Source of the DNA: Jacaranda mimosifolia
Taxonomy: Eukaryota; Streptophyta; Magnoliopsida; Lamiales; Bignoniaceae
NCBI GenBank assembly: GCA_018894105.1
Contig: CM032120.1
Location: 31,456,710-31,520,709 of the forward strand
Reading direction: 5' to 3'
Length of the DNA stretch: 64,000 nt
The position numbers and the translations under genes are program-made. Position 1 is the stretch's first letter, and every line of letters starts with the position of its first letter. Of this stretch, positions 12,421 to 22,779 are shown piece by piece. The notes below the pieces were generated by a model, which searched no databases, had not been told where the DNA came from, and worked only from the letters and a program-made list of their open reading frames with translations.

Positions 12421-14012
12421 ACCAATCAAAATCAGACTAGCCAACATGGCCACCTAACACGGTAACATATAAACAAGTTATCAGTAAGGCAACAGATAAT
12501 GATACAAATAACCAGGCAGTAATAGGCAATCTAGTGATATAGAATATAGATAAGAGTTTTGGGGAACCTCACTGGGTTCAAATCAAGAGAACCTCATAGG
12601 TTCAAAAATCAATAGCAACGATATTGAAAATCAAGACAGATATCAAATCAGCAGAACTTAACCAGGTTCAACGATAGCTATGGAATAAGCTCATACGGAC
12701 CAAGAGCCGATTGGTAGAACCTCACAAGAGTACAATAAATAATAGAGTGCAATAATCAATTCAAGATACAAGATGTGCTAGATTGGCAGACCCTCACCTC
12801 CATAGTCTCAGAAATGCTGTCGCCGCCTACTGACCTATGGGACTCACTCGTCATTAGCTAACTAAAATAGTATATTTACAGTAAAAAATCCTCATTCGAT
12901 CATATAATCACATTTATACAGATTAACAACCTAAAATTGATACTTAATCGGCTCAATCGATAGCCTCGATAAAGACATGCTAATAGCACCGATCCTGTTA
13001 AAGGAATATATAATTGGATCATAAATCGTTCAGTTGATCTTGCCACAACATACTAAATCAATAATGATGGTCCAATATCCCTTAAAAATTCCAATTTATC
13101 TCAAATTTATCACATGATAATACAAATTCGAGTTTACTAAACTTATAATAGTACATGCATGGCCCAAATCTTGGTTCTATATCATCTCAATTAACCCAAT
13201 TATCGCCACTTAGGTTCCAAATTCATAAAACGAGGGTTTCTCTACCTAATTAACTTAATTATCAAGATTATTACGTGATATGACAAAATCTGGATTCATT
13301 GACTTATGTAATTCTATGCATATCTCAATATTTTAGATCAAATCATGCGTATTCCTCGTTTATACAATACATCATAAGGTTTGGAGGTATATATACACTC
13401 ATGCATACAACTTTAACATAACTCTCTTGTTTTTACCCAATATCTTTTTATCCAAGCTCTGAATGCACGATCAGCTTGCGTGCATGTAATCATCACGATG
13501 AGACAAAAAATTGCCCTATCGCCTCGCCGCGCCGCCGTCGGAGTTGGTCACTGTCACCACTAGAAGATGTTCCTCATCTCCACGAATCAAACCCCTCAAA
13601 CAATTTTACCAAACACTGTCGAATTGAAGGTCAATATTGGCCTGGAAGCTTCAGCACCACTATTCACCACCGCATTGTGTTCTCCTAATTTCTCCGTCCA
13701 TGATGGTCCATTTCCAAAATTGAAGACACCAATGTGATCCTTGAGCTGGGCCTGTCGAAACCTACTACTCACATTCAAGTTTCAGTCATCGGAGCAGAGA
13801 AACTCATCAACCACCACCATGGCTAAAACTTTGAGCTCAGTTTCTAGCCGATACACTGAAAGGCTGGAGAGAAATTAGTATATTCGTATTCTATGCGATG
13901 AGAGGAAGAAAATGATACCAAATTTTCTAAGGTTGGTTGCCGGTAAAGGGTGGCCGGTGAGAGGGTGGTTCACGGTGGTATGGAGAAGAAAAGAAAAGGC
14001 GAAAAAGAATGC

Positions 14013-14026
14013 TATTTTTATAAAAT
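14013..14026 (-). promoter_or_regulatory. TATA-like box in the third LTR
   Basis: On the minus strand, TTTATAAAAATAGC lies about 330 bp from the LTR start, in the position of the TATA boxes of the sister LTRs. Confidence 0.45.
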
Positions 14027-14361
14027 TCAACTTTTGGTAATTTGAAATTGGCCCCCAAACTTTTAAACCAGCTTCCAATTAAGTCCTCTCAAGTTTTGAG
14101 TGTCTTCACTTCAGCCCCAAGACTATTTATTGCCTCACATTGACTCCTTTAACGAATAATAATCCCACTTTGACCCGCAAAACTTTCAAATATTGGTCAA
14201 TCAAGTTTTTCTCAATTTTCAAATCAACCCTAAAACTTCCAAAATTCTTACAATCAAGTCCTTTTATTTATTCTCCGGGCCCTAAAATCCAATCAACTAA
14301 TATCTTGATTTTCTAAATTCTTATTTTTCAAAACATCGAATTTTAGGGGTGTTACAACTGG

Positions 14362-14739
14362 CCAATACAAAAATTAAAAAAGGAAATATAACATTAACAG
14401 GCCTAATTTCGGGGATTGTTTTCTTTTCATTAAGTATCATGATAAACTAAAGTTCTTTCTTTTCTTTTGCTGTTTAGGTATGTAACCTTTAACTACTTAT
14501 TTTAAGGAGTTTTTAGAATTTTTTAAAAAGAATATTGTAATAAATTATAATAAAAAATTAAATTCTTAAGCACCAAAATTTATAAGTCCAAATTATATGT
14601 TATTTAACTACTTTAACTATAATAGAAAGTCATTTAATAATTTAAAAAATTATATGTCAATTCATCATATAATCTAAGATAAAAGAAATTAAGTTTGCTA
14701 TAAATTATTTATACAAAAAAGAGATTAGTTTAAACCCAT
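14362..14739. other. AT-rich intergenic sequence
   Basis: No gene or clear element is seen. The stretch at 14640-14710 resembles 10715-10790 (both read 'aattcatcatataatctaagataaaa' with small changes), so the two flanks of this LTR cluster share an older repeat. Confidence 0.5.
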
Positions 14740-16200
14740 CAATAAAGTCCAATTTACTAATTAACTACAAAATTGGTCAAGCCAATTTAATAAAAATGAA
14801 GTTGGTGAAGCTCAATTAACTAAAGTTTTAAATTAATGTGAAGACTAATTCATGAAGAAAGCCCAATTTACTAATGTTCTAAAAAATTGGTCTTAATAAT
14901 AATTAAAAAAAAAAGTTGGTGAAGCCCAATTAACCGAATTTATAAATTATGTTAAGACTAGGTCACTAAGAATGCCCAATTTACTAACTCACCGAAAAAT
15001 TACCATGCCCCATTAAAAAAAAAAAAAAATTGGTGAAGTGTAAATTGATGTGAAGCCCAATTCACTTAAAAAGTTGTCAAGCCCAATTATAAAAAACAAG
15101 TAATTGGGTGAAGCCAGATTAATCAACTCTTTACATCAAGAAATAGACCAACTATTGTATAAAGTCTAATTCACTAATTTATAATTCAAAACATTAATAA
15201 AGTAATTCTTAATTGAAGTATAATTCAAAAATTTATTTAAAAATTTGGTGAAACACAATTATTAATTAAAAAATTGAAAAAGCACAATAACTAATTTTTA
15301 AACTATTATGATAAAAAATTGGTGAAATCTAATTCTTAGACAAAGTCCAATTAACCAATTCACTATAAATTTTGGTGAAGTTCAATTTTTAAAAATAAAT
15401 TAGAGAAAACCAATTAACCAATTCTTTAAGTTAATGTCAACCCTAATTCTTAAAAAAAGAATACTAATTCCCTAAAAATTTGATAGACCAAAATTAATAG
15501 AAAATAAGTTGATAAAGCTCAATTAATTAATTCTTTAAATTAATGTTAAGCACAATTATTAAACAAATAAATTAATTTACTATAAAACTAGTAAACCCCA
15601 ATCAATAAAACAAAAGCTGCTAATGCTCAATTAATTTATTCAGTCAAAATTTGGTCAAGCTTATTTCTCAAGATGAAAGCCTCATTCACAAGTTAATCCA
15701 CTTGTAATTTGTTCATCATCAAATTCTTAGAAGAAGAAAACAAAAGAAAATAATTTATTCACTAAAAATTTTGCTCAAGCTCAATTCCTTAAAGAAAGCC
15801 AACAAATCATTTAGTCAATTCAAATTTGTTGAAGACCAACTCTTACAACAAAACTCAAATCACCAATTAATGCACTATAAATTTAGTCAAACCTATTTCT
15901 TAAATGACAACCCAACTCAAAAATAATCTACTATAAATTTGTTAAACCCCAACCCTCAAAAGAATTCCAGTTCAACAAATAATTCACAAAAAAAATTGTA
16001 ACGCCGAATTCTATAATGAAATTTGCCCAATTAAGCAATTCTTTCACTTCAAATTTGTTCAAGCCCATTTCTTATAATAAGACAAAACTCAACAATTAAA
16101 ACTTTGGTCAAGTCCAATTATAAAAATAAGTCAAGCCCTATTAACAACTTCTTTGAATTATTGTGAAGCCCATTTCTTGAACTAAAACCCAACTTACAAA
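14740..16200. repeat. Degenerate array of a 'gcccaatt' unit
   Basis: The phrase AAGCCCAATT, or close variants such as GTCCAATT and GCTCAATT, recurs more than twenty times at irregular spacing of about 40-80 bp. It alternates with AAATTTGGTCAAGC-like and AATTGGTGAAGC-like phrases. There are no long ORFs. The array leads directly into the CACTA end and may be its internal or subterminal repeat region. Confidence 0.6.
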
Positions 16201-16655
16201 GTATGGGTGCAAAATTAATTTAATTTCCATTTACATTTAGTAACGAAAATAATTGTTACCATTGTGTGCAATTGAATTTTGGAGGAAACAAATTTCTAGA
16301 GGGAAAATTAAATTAACTTTAGAACCAGACATTTTGTTACAATATAATTTATTTGTAACGAACATTTTCCTATTACATTAAGTATCCAATTTTGTTACAA
16401 ATAAATTTCCCTAAATGGCAAAAAATATTATATGTGACAAAATGACATTTTCCGTAACGAAATTTATTTAGTTACAAAACATAAAAAATCGAACGTAACA
16501 AATATTAGTTAAAGGTAACAAGATTTTTATTTTATTACTCAAGATAAGCATTTTAGTAACAAAAATTCAACTTGTTACGATAAATACAACATTTGCAACA
16601 AAATTTACCTTCGTTACAAAAGATTTTGTTGCATGAAATGCAATTTGTTGTAGTG
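16200..16655. mobile_element. Right end of a CACTA-type transposon with GTTAC subterminal repeats
   Basis: This ends with TTGTTGTAGTG at 16655, the reverse complement of a CACTACAACAA terminus. The preceding 450 bp is packed with GTAACGAAA, TTGTTACAAA and related motifs in both orientations, the usual layout of CACTA subterminal repeats. No matching left terminus was found, so the element is truncated or its left end is unrecognisable. Confidence 0.65.
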
Positions 16656-16881
16656 TGGGTTGGGTTGGGTTTGGTTTGGACTTATGTGGGTTGGGTTAAA
16701 AATGGGTTGGGTTCTATATGAGTTGAGATAGGTGGGTTGAAAGTGGGGTGAGTTCAAAATGGATTGAATTGTAGATTGAGTTGGATTTGAAATGGTTCCA
16801 ATATAAAATAAAAATTAATTGATTTAATTTATTTATTTCAAAAGATTAATTCAAAAGACCATAGTAATATTAATATATCTT

Positions 16882-18564
16882 GGATAAATGTCGCCAATAG
16901 TCCCTGATGTTTTGATTTAGTATCACTTTAGTCGTCAATCTTTAAAATTTCATCTTTTAGTCCCTAACGTTAACATATCGTTTCACTTTAGTCTCCAAAA
17001 TCATTTTTCAGCAGTTTTTGGCTGGAAAATTGACCAAGTTTGACATTTTAAGGGCAAAATTGTCAATTCATAGTTTTATGTTCCACTTTAGTCCCTATAT
17101 AAAGTTTTATGTTCCACTTTAGTCCCTATATAAGATTTTATGTTACAATTTAGTCCCTATATTACTTTTTTTCTTTTTATAAATTTATGTCCATGTGTGT
17201 ATATATATTTGTGTATAATATATTTGTATATACAATTGCTACTAATATTAGTCACATGCTCATATATTAGTATTAATATTTAATAATATATTATTGATAT
17301 ATTAATATCATTTGTGATACTTGGTGGATTTAGTTCATGTGTGTAATAGGCTGAAGTCCAATGAAACCGACTAGATGGTAGGTCAAAAGATATGTTTGGG
17401 ATATACTTGGTGTCGAGTTCTGCAATCAACAACAAATGTCAGGCTAGCCGAGGTGCCCTCAGCTAATGCACTTCGGCACTCAAGTTAGTAAGTCGACCAG
17501 GTAATGGAGCAATGGAGTAAAAGCTTAAGGAAATAAATGTGCATACCTTGTTGAGGGCTGGAATAGGGTATTTCTAGCCTTCTCATGGTGATTGATATGT
17601 CTTTGATGCCCATGTTGTGTAAGAAGGGTTGTCCTTACTTGAGGACTTTCCAATCTTATCCAGCTTGTGTACTGTTTCAGGAGGCAGCTACCTAGGAGAA
17701 GGTGGTACACTAGAGGCACTCCCTAGCCTGACACAACTGCAAAAGGTGGTACTGTTGGTGGCATGTGCTATTAATGCGGCCAAAGGGCTTTCGTCACTAC
17801 TCGACCTCTTTGGTCAAGACGAGCACTCCAACAGGAATATCTACTTGGATCTTGGTCACCAGGCTCATTCTAGTCGAAGCTACATCATTCTGGTTGAAGG
17901 ATTGAGGCTACATAACGGAGGCTATCGGCTATAACCTAGTCGATCAAGAATGCTAATATCCAACACGACAGATAGGGACCTAGAGGTCGAGTGGTAGTTG
18001 AATGTCTGCTTGGTCCAAAACGAGTTTGGTTTAAGGGCAGTCGAGCTGCTTAGGGAGCGTCAGACCAGCTCCTGTCCTAGTTGAGTATTATTAGGCTGGG
18101 CTTATTGGGCTATCCCATATCAATAATAATATTACAAATATTATTAATTACAATAGTATCACAAATGATATTAATATATCAATAATATATTATTAAATAT
18201 TAATAATAATATATGAGCATGTGACTAATATTAGTATCAATTATATATACAAATATATTATACACACATATATATACACACATGGACATAAATTTATAAA
18301 AAGAAAAAAAGTAACATAGGGACTAAAGTGGAACATAAAACCTTATATAGGGACTAAAGTGGAACATAAAACTATGAATTGACAATTTTGCCCTTAAAAA
18401 TGTCAAACTTGGTCAATTTTCCAGCCAAAAACTACTGAAAAATGATTTTGGGGACTAAAGTGAAACGATATGTTAACGTTAGGGACTAAAAGATGAAATT
18501 TTAAAGATTGACGACTAAAGTGATACTAAATCAAAACATCAGGGACTATTGGCGACATTTACCC
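16882..18564. mobile_element. Mutator-like element, complete, with 9-bp target duplication
   Basis: TIRs of about 400 bp start GGATAAATGTCGCCAATAG and end GGCGACATTTACCC. The flanks are a perfect 9-bp duplication ATATATCTT (16873-16881 and 18565-18573), the size typical of Mutator-like elements. The TIRs contain a run of 'cactttagtccctatata' phrases. No transposase is encoded, so it is non-autonomous. The interior (about 17335-18120) resembles an LTR fragment and is shared with the MULE cluster at 48-53 kb. Confidence 0.9.
17335..18120 (+). other. Non-MULE sequence carried inside the MULE
   Basis: This block is less AT-rich than the TIRs. It includes a stretch at about 17440-17580 (CACTCAAGTTAGTAAGTCGA, then 'cataccttgttgagggctgg') resembling the 5' part of plant gypsy-type LTRs. 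The overlapping ORFs (17525-17934) have no recognisable domain. It is best read as captured LTR-derived sequence. The second half recurs as inverted pairs in the units at 48664-52760. Confidence 0.5.
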
Positions 18565-19290
18565 ATATATCTTCTACACTCTATTTAATATACAATTTTA
18601 CAACATATTAAGATGATTTGTTAAATTATATGCTTATTTTATTAATTCATATTATAATATTCAATTGCATTAAAAACTAACTATGAGTAATATTTCTTTC
18701 ATGACAAAATTAATTATGAATTATTCATATGTGGGTGGATGCTATTTTCAGTTGTTATATATTGTGTACCATGAATAGTATCATTTTGTGGAGTTATGTT
18801 ATCCTTCAAAGGGAAATATAAAGTAGTTGACAAGAAAATATGACATTCAGAGGAATAATACTTTAGGTAAATTTTGTAAAACATTGTGCACACGAATTTA
18901 GCACTTGATACTTGATTTCATTTCAAGATATTCAATCCAAATTAAGATTTCAAATTATATGCACCTAATTTTAGATAATTAATTTATTAATAATGTACAA
19001 AGTCCAGGATGTATATTTTAATTTTGAAATTACTAATAATTAAAAAATACGAGACTTTCATAAAAAATGAAAAATTGAAAATAATAAGATTTTTTATTAT
19101 TAATTCAAAATTAATTTTGCTGAGTTTATTAAATTATACTTAAAATTTTTGAATGGACCCATTTTGAGCCCAAATTTGATATAATCCATTTAAAGCCCAA
19201 CCTATTTAAACCTATTTTTGAAATGTTGAGCCCAACCTAACCTGACCCAAAATCATATGGGTTGGATTGAGCACATGGGTTCTAGCGCAA

Positions 19291-19562
19291 ATTAACACTA
19301 ATAGTATAAACATTTACATAATTAGAGCGAAAATATAGAAAACTTCTTACAGTTGAAGTACGTATAAATTAGACAGATGGTCTAGCATAGCAACCCTAAA
19401 AGATAAGGTGGAAAGGAATCAAATGAAAAGAGAATTCAAATGATACTAGTCCTGGAATCATGTGCCATAAAGAAGCCCTTCTTCCTCATTTTCTAATAGC
19501 CTTTATTACTTTTTCCCAGTTTCTAACTAAACATACAAAACTATGCTGACGAATAGACTGAA
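19291..19562. other. Intergenic sequence
   Basis: No gene or repeat structure was recognised in this spacer between the GGGTTGGGTT element and the copia element. Confidence 0.4.
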
Positions 19563-19567
19563 GAAAG

Positions 19568-20316
19568 TGTTGGCATTAATTAGGACTCTAGATAGTATGT
19601 TAAGTGAAGAAGAGATGAGAATTCTTTGGGATCTCAATCCCACATTGGAAAAATAAGAAAAGGAGAGTTCCTTTATTAGGTGAATATCTTGTTATACTTT
19701 TAGATTATTCTAAGGTTTTGGAAAGTGTCCAAATTCATGGGAATTATATATATTGTTTGAATAACATATATATATATATATATTTAATAATCAAGACTTA
19801 GCACTTAGCACTTTGCACGTACACGACGCGGTGTGGATTAAATTCAAATTACATTTTAATTTAGTATTTAATTAAATGCATAATTTAATTAATTATTTAT
19901 ATTACGTTTTTAATCAGAAAAAATGTGACTGTTAGGAAAAAGACAAGACTATTATAATCAGTGTGTTGTTTAAATTAACAGTCATAATTGTGTAAATAGT
20001 TGTTGTAACACTATATAAGGGGAATTAATCCACACAAATTATGTATGCATTTTTAAAGCAAAGTATTATTACTCTCTAGAAAAAACATATTTCATACTCT
20101 TTTCAATTATTCTCAACATCAATAGAAATTCTTAAGTAGAAATTTCAGAGTACTGACTACAATTCTTTGGGTGTCTTAGTTGAATCCTAGGGGTGAATTG
20201 TCATAGTCCCTGTAGCACAAATAGTGGGGGCAATTATCACCTTAAGGATAGTGTAGGGGTTTTTGCACGCAATTAGGCACATCAGACTTTCAACTTTTCA
20301 ACATATTTTCATAGCA
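19568..20316 (+). repeat. 5' LTR of the copia element
   Basis: It begins TGTTGGCATTAATTAGG and ends CATAGCA. A TATA box sits at 20012-20019. The segment CAATTATCACCTTAAG at 20231-20246 is a perfect reverse complement of the first bases downstream of the LTR. Confidence 0.92.
20012..20019 (+). promoter_or_regulatory. TATA box of the copia 5' LTR
   Basis: TATATAAG is followed by GGGAATTAATCC. The same box is kept in the 3' LTR at 25261-25268. It is the probable core promoter of the retrotransposon transcript. Confidence 0.7.
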
Positions 20317-20339
20317 ATCTTAAGGTGATAATTGTAAAG
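20317..20339 (+). other. Leader after the 5' LTR, non-canonical primer-binding region
   Basis: The usual plant copia primer site begins TGGTATCAGAGC (initiator-Met tRNA). It is absent here. Instead 20319-20334 reads CTTAAGGTGATAATTG, the exact reverse complement of 20231-20246 in the LTR and of 25481-25496 in the 3' LTR. Confidence 0.6.
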
Positions 20340-21165
20340 ATGGAAGGAAGGACAAAAAGTTCATTTCAAGTGGTAGATCAAAATCTAGTAAAATTAGACC
20401 GATTTGATGGGGCAAACTTCAAGCGATGGAAGGAGAGATTTTTGTTCATGCTCACGACATTGAAGATTACCTATGTGCTGGACCCAAATTTGAAATATCT
20501 TCCAACACCACAGGACAATGATTCAGAGGCACTCAAAGCTGAAAGAAAGAAAAGGCAAGATGATAAAGTACTGTGCCGTGGCCACATCCTCAACACACTA
20601 TTTGATCATTTTTATGATCTCTTCACTAACGTTCAGTCACCCAAAGAAATTTGGAATGCATTGGAATCCAAGTACATTGCTGAAAAACAAAGAGTAGATA
20701 AGTTCTTAATTATGAAATTCTTTGAATTCAAGATGGTTGATAATGTGTCTATTATGGATCAAGTGCATGATTTTTCTATCTCAATATCAAAATTAAAAGA
20801 TTGAAAGTTGAGATTTCTGAGTCATTATAAGTGGGGGCTATAATAGCAAAATTACCCCCTAGTTGGAATGATTACAGAAAGAAAATGCTTCATACAATCA
20901 AAGATTTTAATTTGGAACAGTTTGAAAAGCATTTAAGGATTAAGGAGGACACTCAAAATTTGCAGAAAAGGCATGCTGAAACTTTCTCCAAGGTGAACTA
21001 TGTGGATGAAAAGAAGCCTAGTTCAGGAGGAAAGAAATCTGGAGAAGACGTGCCTAAAGGAAGGAAAAGGAACTTCTAGGAGACCGTTAGTTTTGAAATA
21101 AAGAAATACAAGACCAAGAAGTCATGCTATAATTGCCAAAAAATGGCCATCTTAAACATGATTGC
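20340..21165 (+). pseudogene. copia gag (capsid and zinc knuckle), broken
   Basis: The first ATG after the leader (20340) opens a gag-like reading frame. It includes the RFDGANFKRWKERF region and a later SPKEIWNALESKY motif typical of copia capsids (UBN2-type domain). A stop at 20802-20804 ends the first frame. The homology resumes in another frame at about 20831 (KLPPSWNDYRK) and runs to a stop at 21077-21079. A CCHC zinc knuckle (C-Y-N-C then H and C, 21125-21165) follows but needs a one-base shift inside its A-run. Gag would package element RNA, but this copy cannot make an intact protein. Confidence 0.85.
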
Positions 21166-21306
21166 TGCTACAGAAAGAAGCAGATGACAGAAAATGCCAA
21201 TAGTGCAAATATGGTTGATACAGAAAATGCCATTGTTACCATGATTTCTGATTTGCGCATTGGTATGATCACTGAATTGAACATGGCTACTGTGACGAAG
21301 TCTCCT

Positions 21307-21690
21307 GATTAGTAGTATGATTCTAGTGCTACTGTCCATGTGTGCAATGACCAAGCACTGTTCAAGACCTTGGAGAAGGTTGATGATGGGCAAGAAGTGA
21401 TGATGGGAAACGGCAACATCGATAAGGTGCTTGGCAGAGGCACTGTTGAACTATCTTTCACTTTTGGAAAGAAATTAGTAGTAGTCAATTTTCTTTTTGT
21501 TCCCCAGATTAGGAAGAACCTTGTATCTGCAAATTTGTTGTGTAAGAAAGGAATTAAGGTTGTTCTAGAGTTTGATAAGGTTGTGTTTTTTAAGAGTAAT
21601 GCCTTTGTTGGCAAAGGCTACTCTTGTCATGGCATGTTCAAATTGAGTGTTGCTAATAAAATGAATAATTCGGCTTACTTTGTTGACTCT
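21307..21690 (+). pseudogene. copia aspartic protease region, broken
   Basis: The region holding the catalytic motif starts at 21319 and reads D-S-S-A-T where copia proteases have D-S-G-A-T. The invariant Gly is therefore replaced by Ser. Two consecutive TAG codons at 21310-21315 precede it in frame. Downstream residues (KVLGRGTVEL, then FVPQIRKNLVSANLLCKKG) are characteristic of the protease to pre-integrase stretch of plant copia elements. In a working element the protease would cleave the polyprotein. Confidence 0.8.
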
Positions 21691-22560
21691 TCTTCTTTTA
21701 ATTTATGGCATGGTAGGTTGGCACATGTTAACTTTGGTTATATTAAGTATATGTCAAAGCATGGTTTAATTTCTTGTAATGATACTAACAATGAAAAGTG
21801 TGAAATATGTATACAAGCAAAAATGACTAAGAAACCATTTCCTTCTGTTCAAAGATCTTCTAAATTATTAGAACTTATCCATTCAGATATATGTGAATTA
21901 AATGGAATTTTAACTAGAGGAGGAAATAGATATTTCATCACTTTCATTGATGACTATTCTACCTATGTTTATTTAATGAAAACAAAAGATCAAACTTTTG
22001 ATATGTTTATGCTTTATAAGGCTGAGGTAGAAAATCAAAAAGAAAAGAAAATTAAAATTTTATGAAGTGATAGGGGAGGTGAATATTTTCCTTCCTAATT
22101 TAATTTTTTTTGTGAAAATAATGGCATCATACATGAAATGAGTGCACCATATACCCCTCAACAGAATGGTTTGGCAGAAAGAAAAAATAGGACCCTAGTT
22201 GATATGGTGAATGCAATGATCTTGAATGCTAAACTGCCTAATAATTTATGGGGTGAAGCCTTATTGACTGCATGTCATGTACATAATAGAATACCTTCTA
22301 AGAAACTTAAAGTATCTTCATATGAAGTATGGAAAGGAAGGAAACCAAACCTAAGTTACCTTAGAGTTTGGGGTTGTCTAGCCTTTCATAGAGTGACAGA
22401 TCCTAAACAGACAAAGTTAGGGCCAAGAGCTATAAAAAGTGTGTTTGTAGGATATGTTCAACATTCTAAAGCATATAGATTATTGGACTTAGAGTCTAAT
22501 ATGATAGTAGAATCAAGGGATGTTGAATTTATTGAAAATAAATTTGGCAATGATTCTAAT
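21691..22560 (+). pseudogene. copia integrase, broken by two stops
   Basis: A gag-pre-integrase segment with an HHCC zinc site (LWHGRLAHV, then CEICIQAK) leads into the integrase core (HSDICE, FIDDYSTYVY, then APYTPQQNGLAERKNRT). The catalytic D-D-E residues are recognisable. In-frame stops lie at 22063-22065 and 22096-22098, both within the core near the conserved RGGEY. The frame is otherwise continuous from 21340 to 22938, so only nonsense changes separate the parts. Integrase would insert the cDNA. Confidence 0.88.
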
Positions 22561-22779
22561 GCAACTATACAAACACATCAGCGAACTGATCAACACACAT
22601 TACCTAGTGGTAAAAGGAAAATAACTGAATCTCCTAGTGAACCTAGAAGAAGTCAAAGGATCATAAAAGAAAATAGCCTAGGACCAGACTTTGTTGATCC
22701 CCAGTCTATTATTTTCTTAGTTGAGGGTAATAGGGAATCAGTGCTCAATAAATTGCCTATTACATTGAATGTAGAAGGA

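Larger units (their letters stand above)
11093..14356 (-). mobile_element. Solo LTR, third copy of the family
   Basis: On the minus strand this starts TGTAACACCCCTAAAATTCG at 14356 and ends with TGGGGGTGCCACA at 11093, 3264 bp long. The flanks ACTGA (11088-11092) and ACTGG (14357-14361) match at 4 of 5 positions. It shares with the LTRs at 2.8-9.6 kb the block 'aaaggacttagtgaggga' and the stretch reading 'cagaccctcacct...tctcag'. There is no internal coding region. A minisatellite at 11755-12420 is specific to this copy. Confidence 0.8.
16656..19290. mobile_element. Element with GGGTTGGGTT-type ends, probably hAT, split by a MULE
   Basis: The left part opens with repeated GGGTTGGGTT and the right part (19140-19290) carries the inverted counterpart with CCCAACCTAACCTGACCC and CATATGGGTTGG. 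Without the MULE at 16882-18564 the remainder is about 950 bp. Such G/T-rich ends occur in plant hAT-type MITEs. The exact borders and target duplication were not resolved, so the class is tentative. Confidence 0.4.

Noticed and set aside
16656..16720. GGGTTGGGTT repeats as interstitial telomere sequence
   Set aside because: Plant telomere repeat is TTTAGGG. The sequence here lacks it and has an inverted partner at 19200-19290, so it is a transposon end.
17525..17934. Overlapping ORFs on both strands, repeated at 48881-52745
   Set aside because: They are translations of the captured segment and its palindromic copies in MULEs, with no recognisable domain and mirrored on the other strand.
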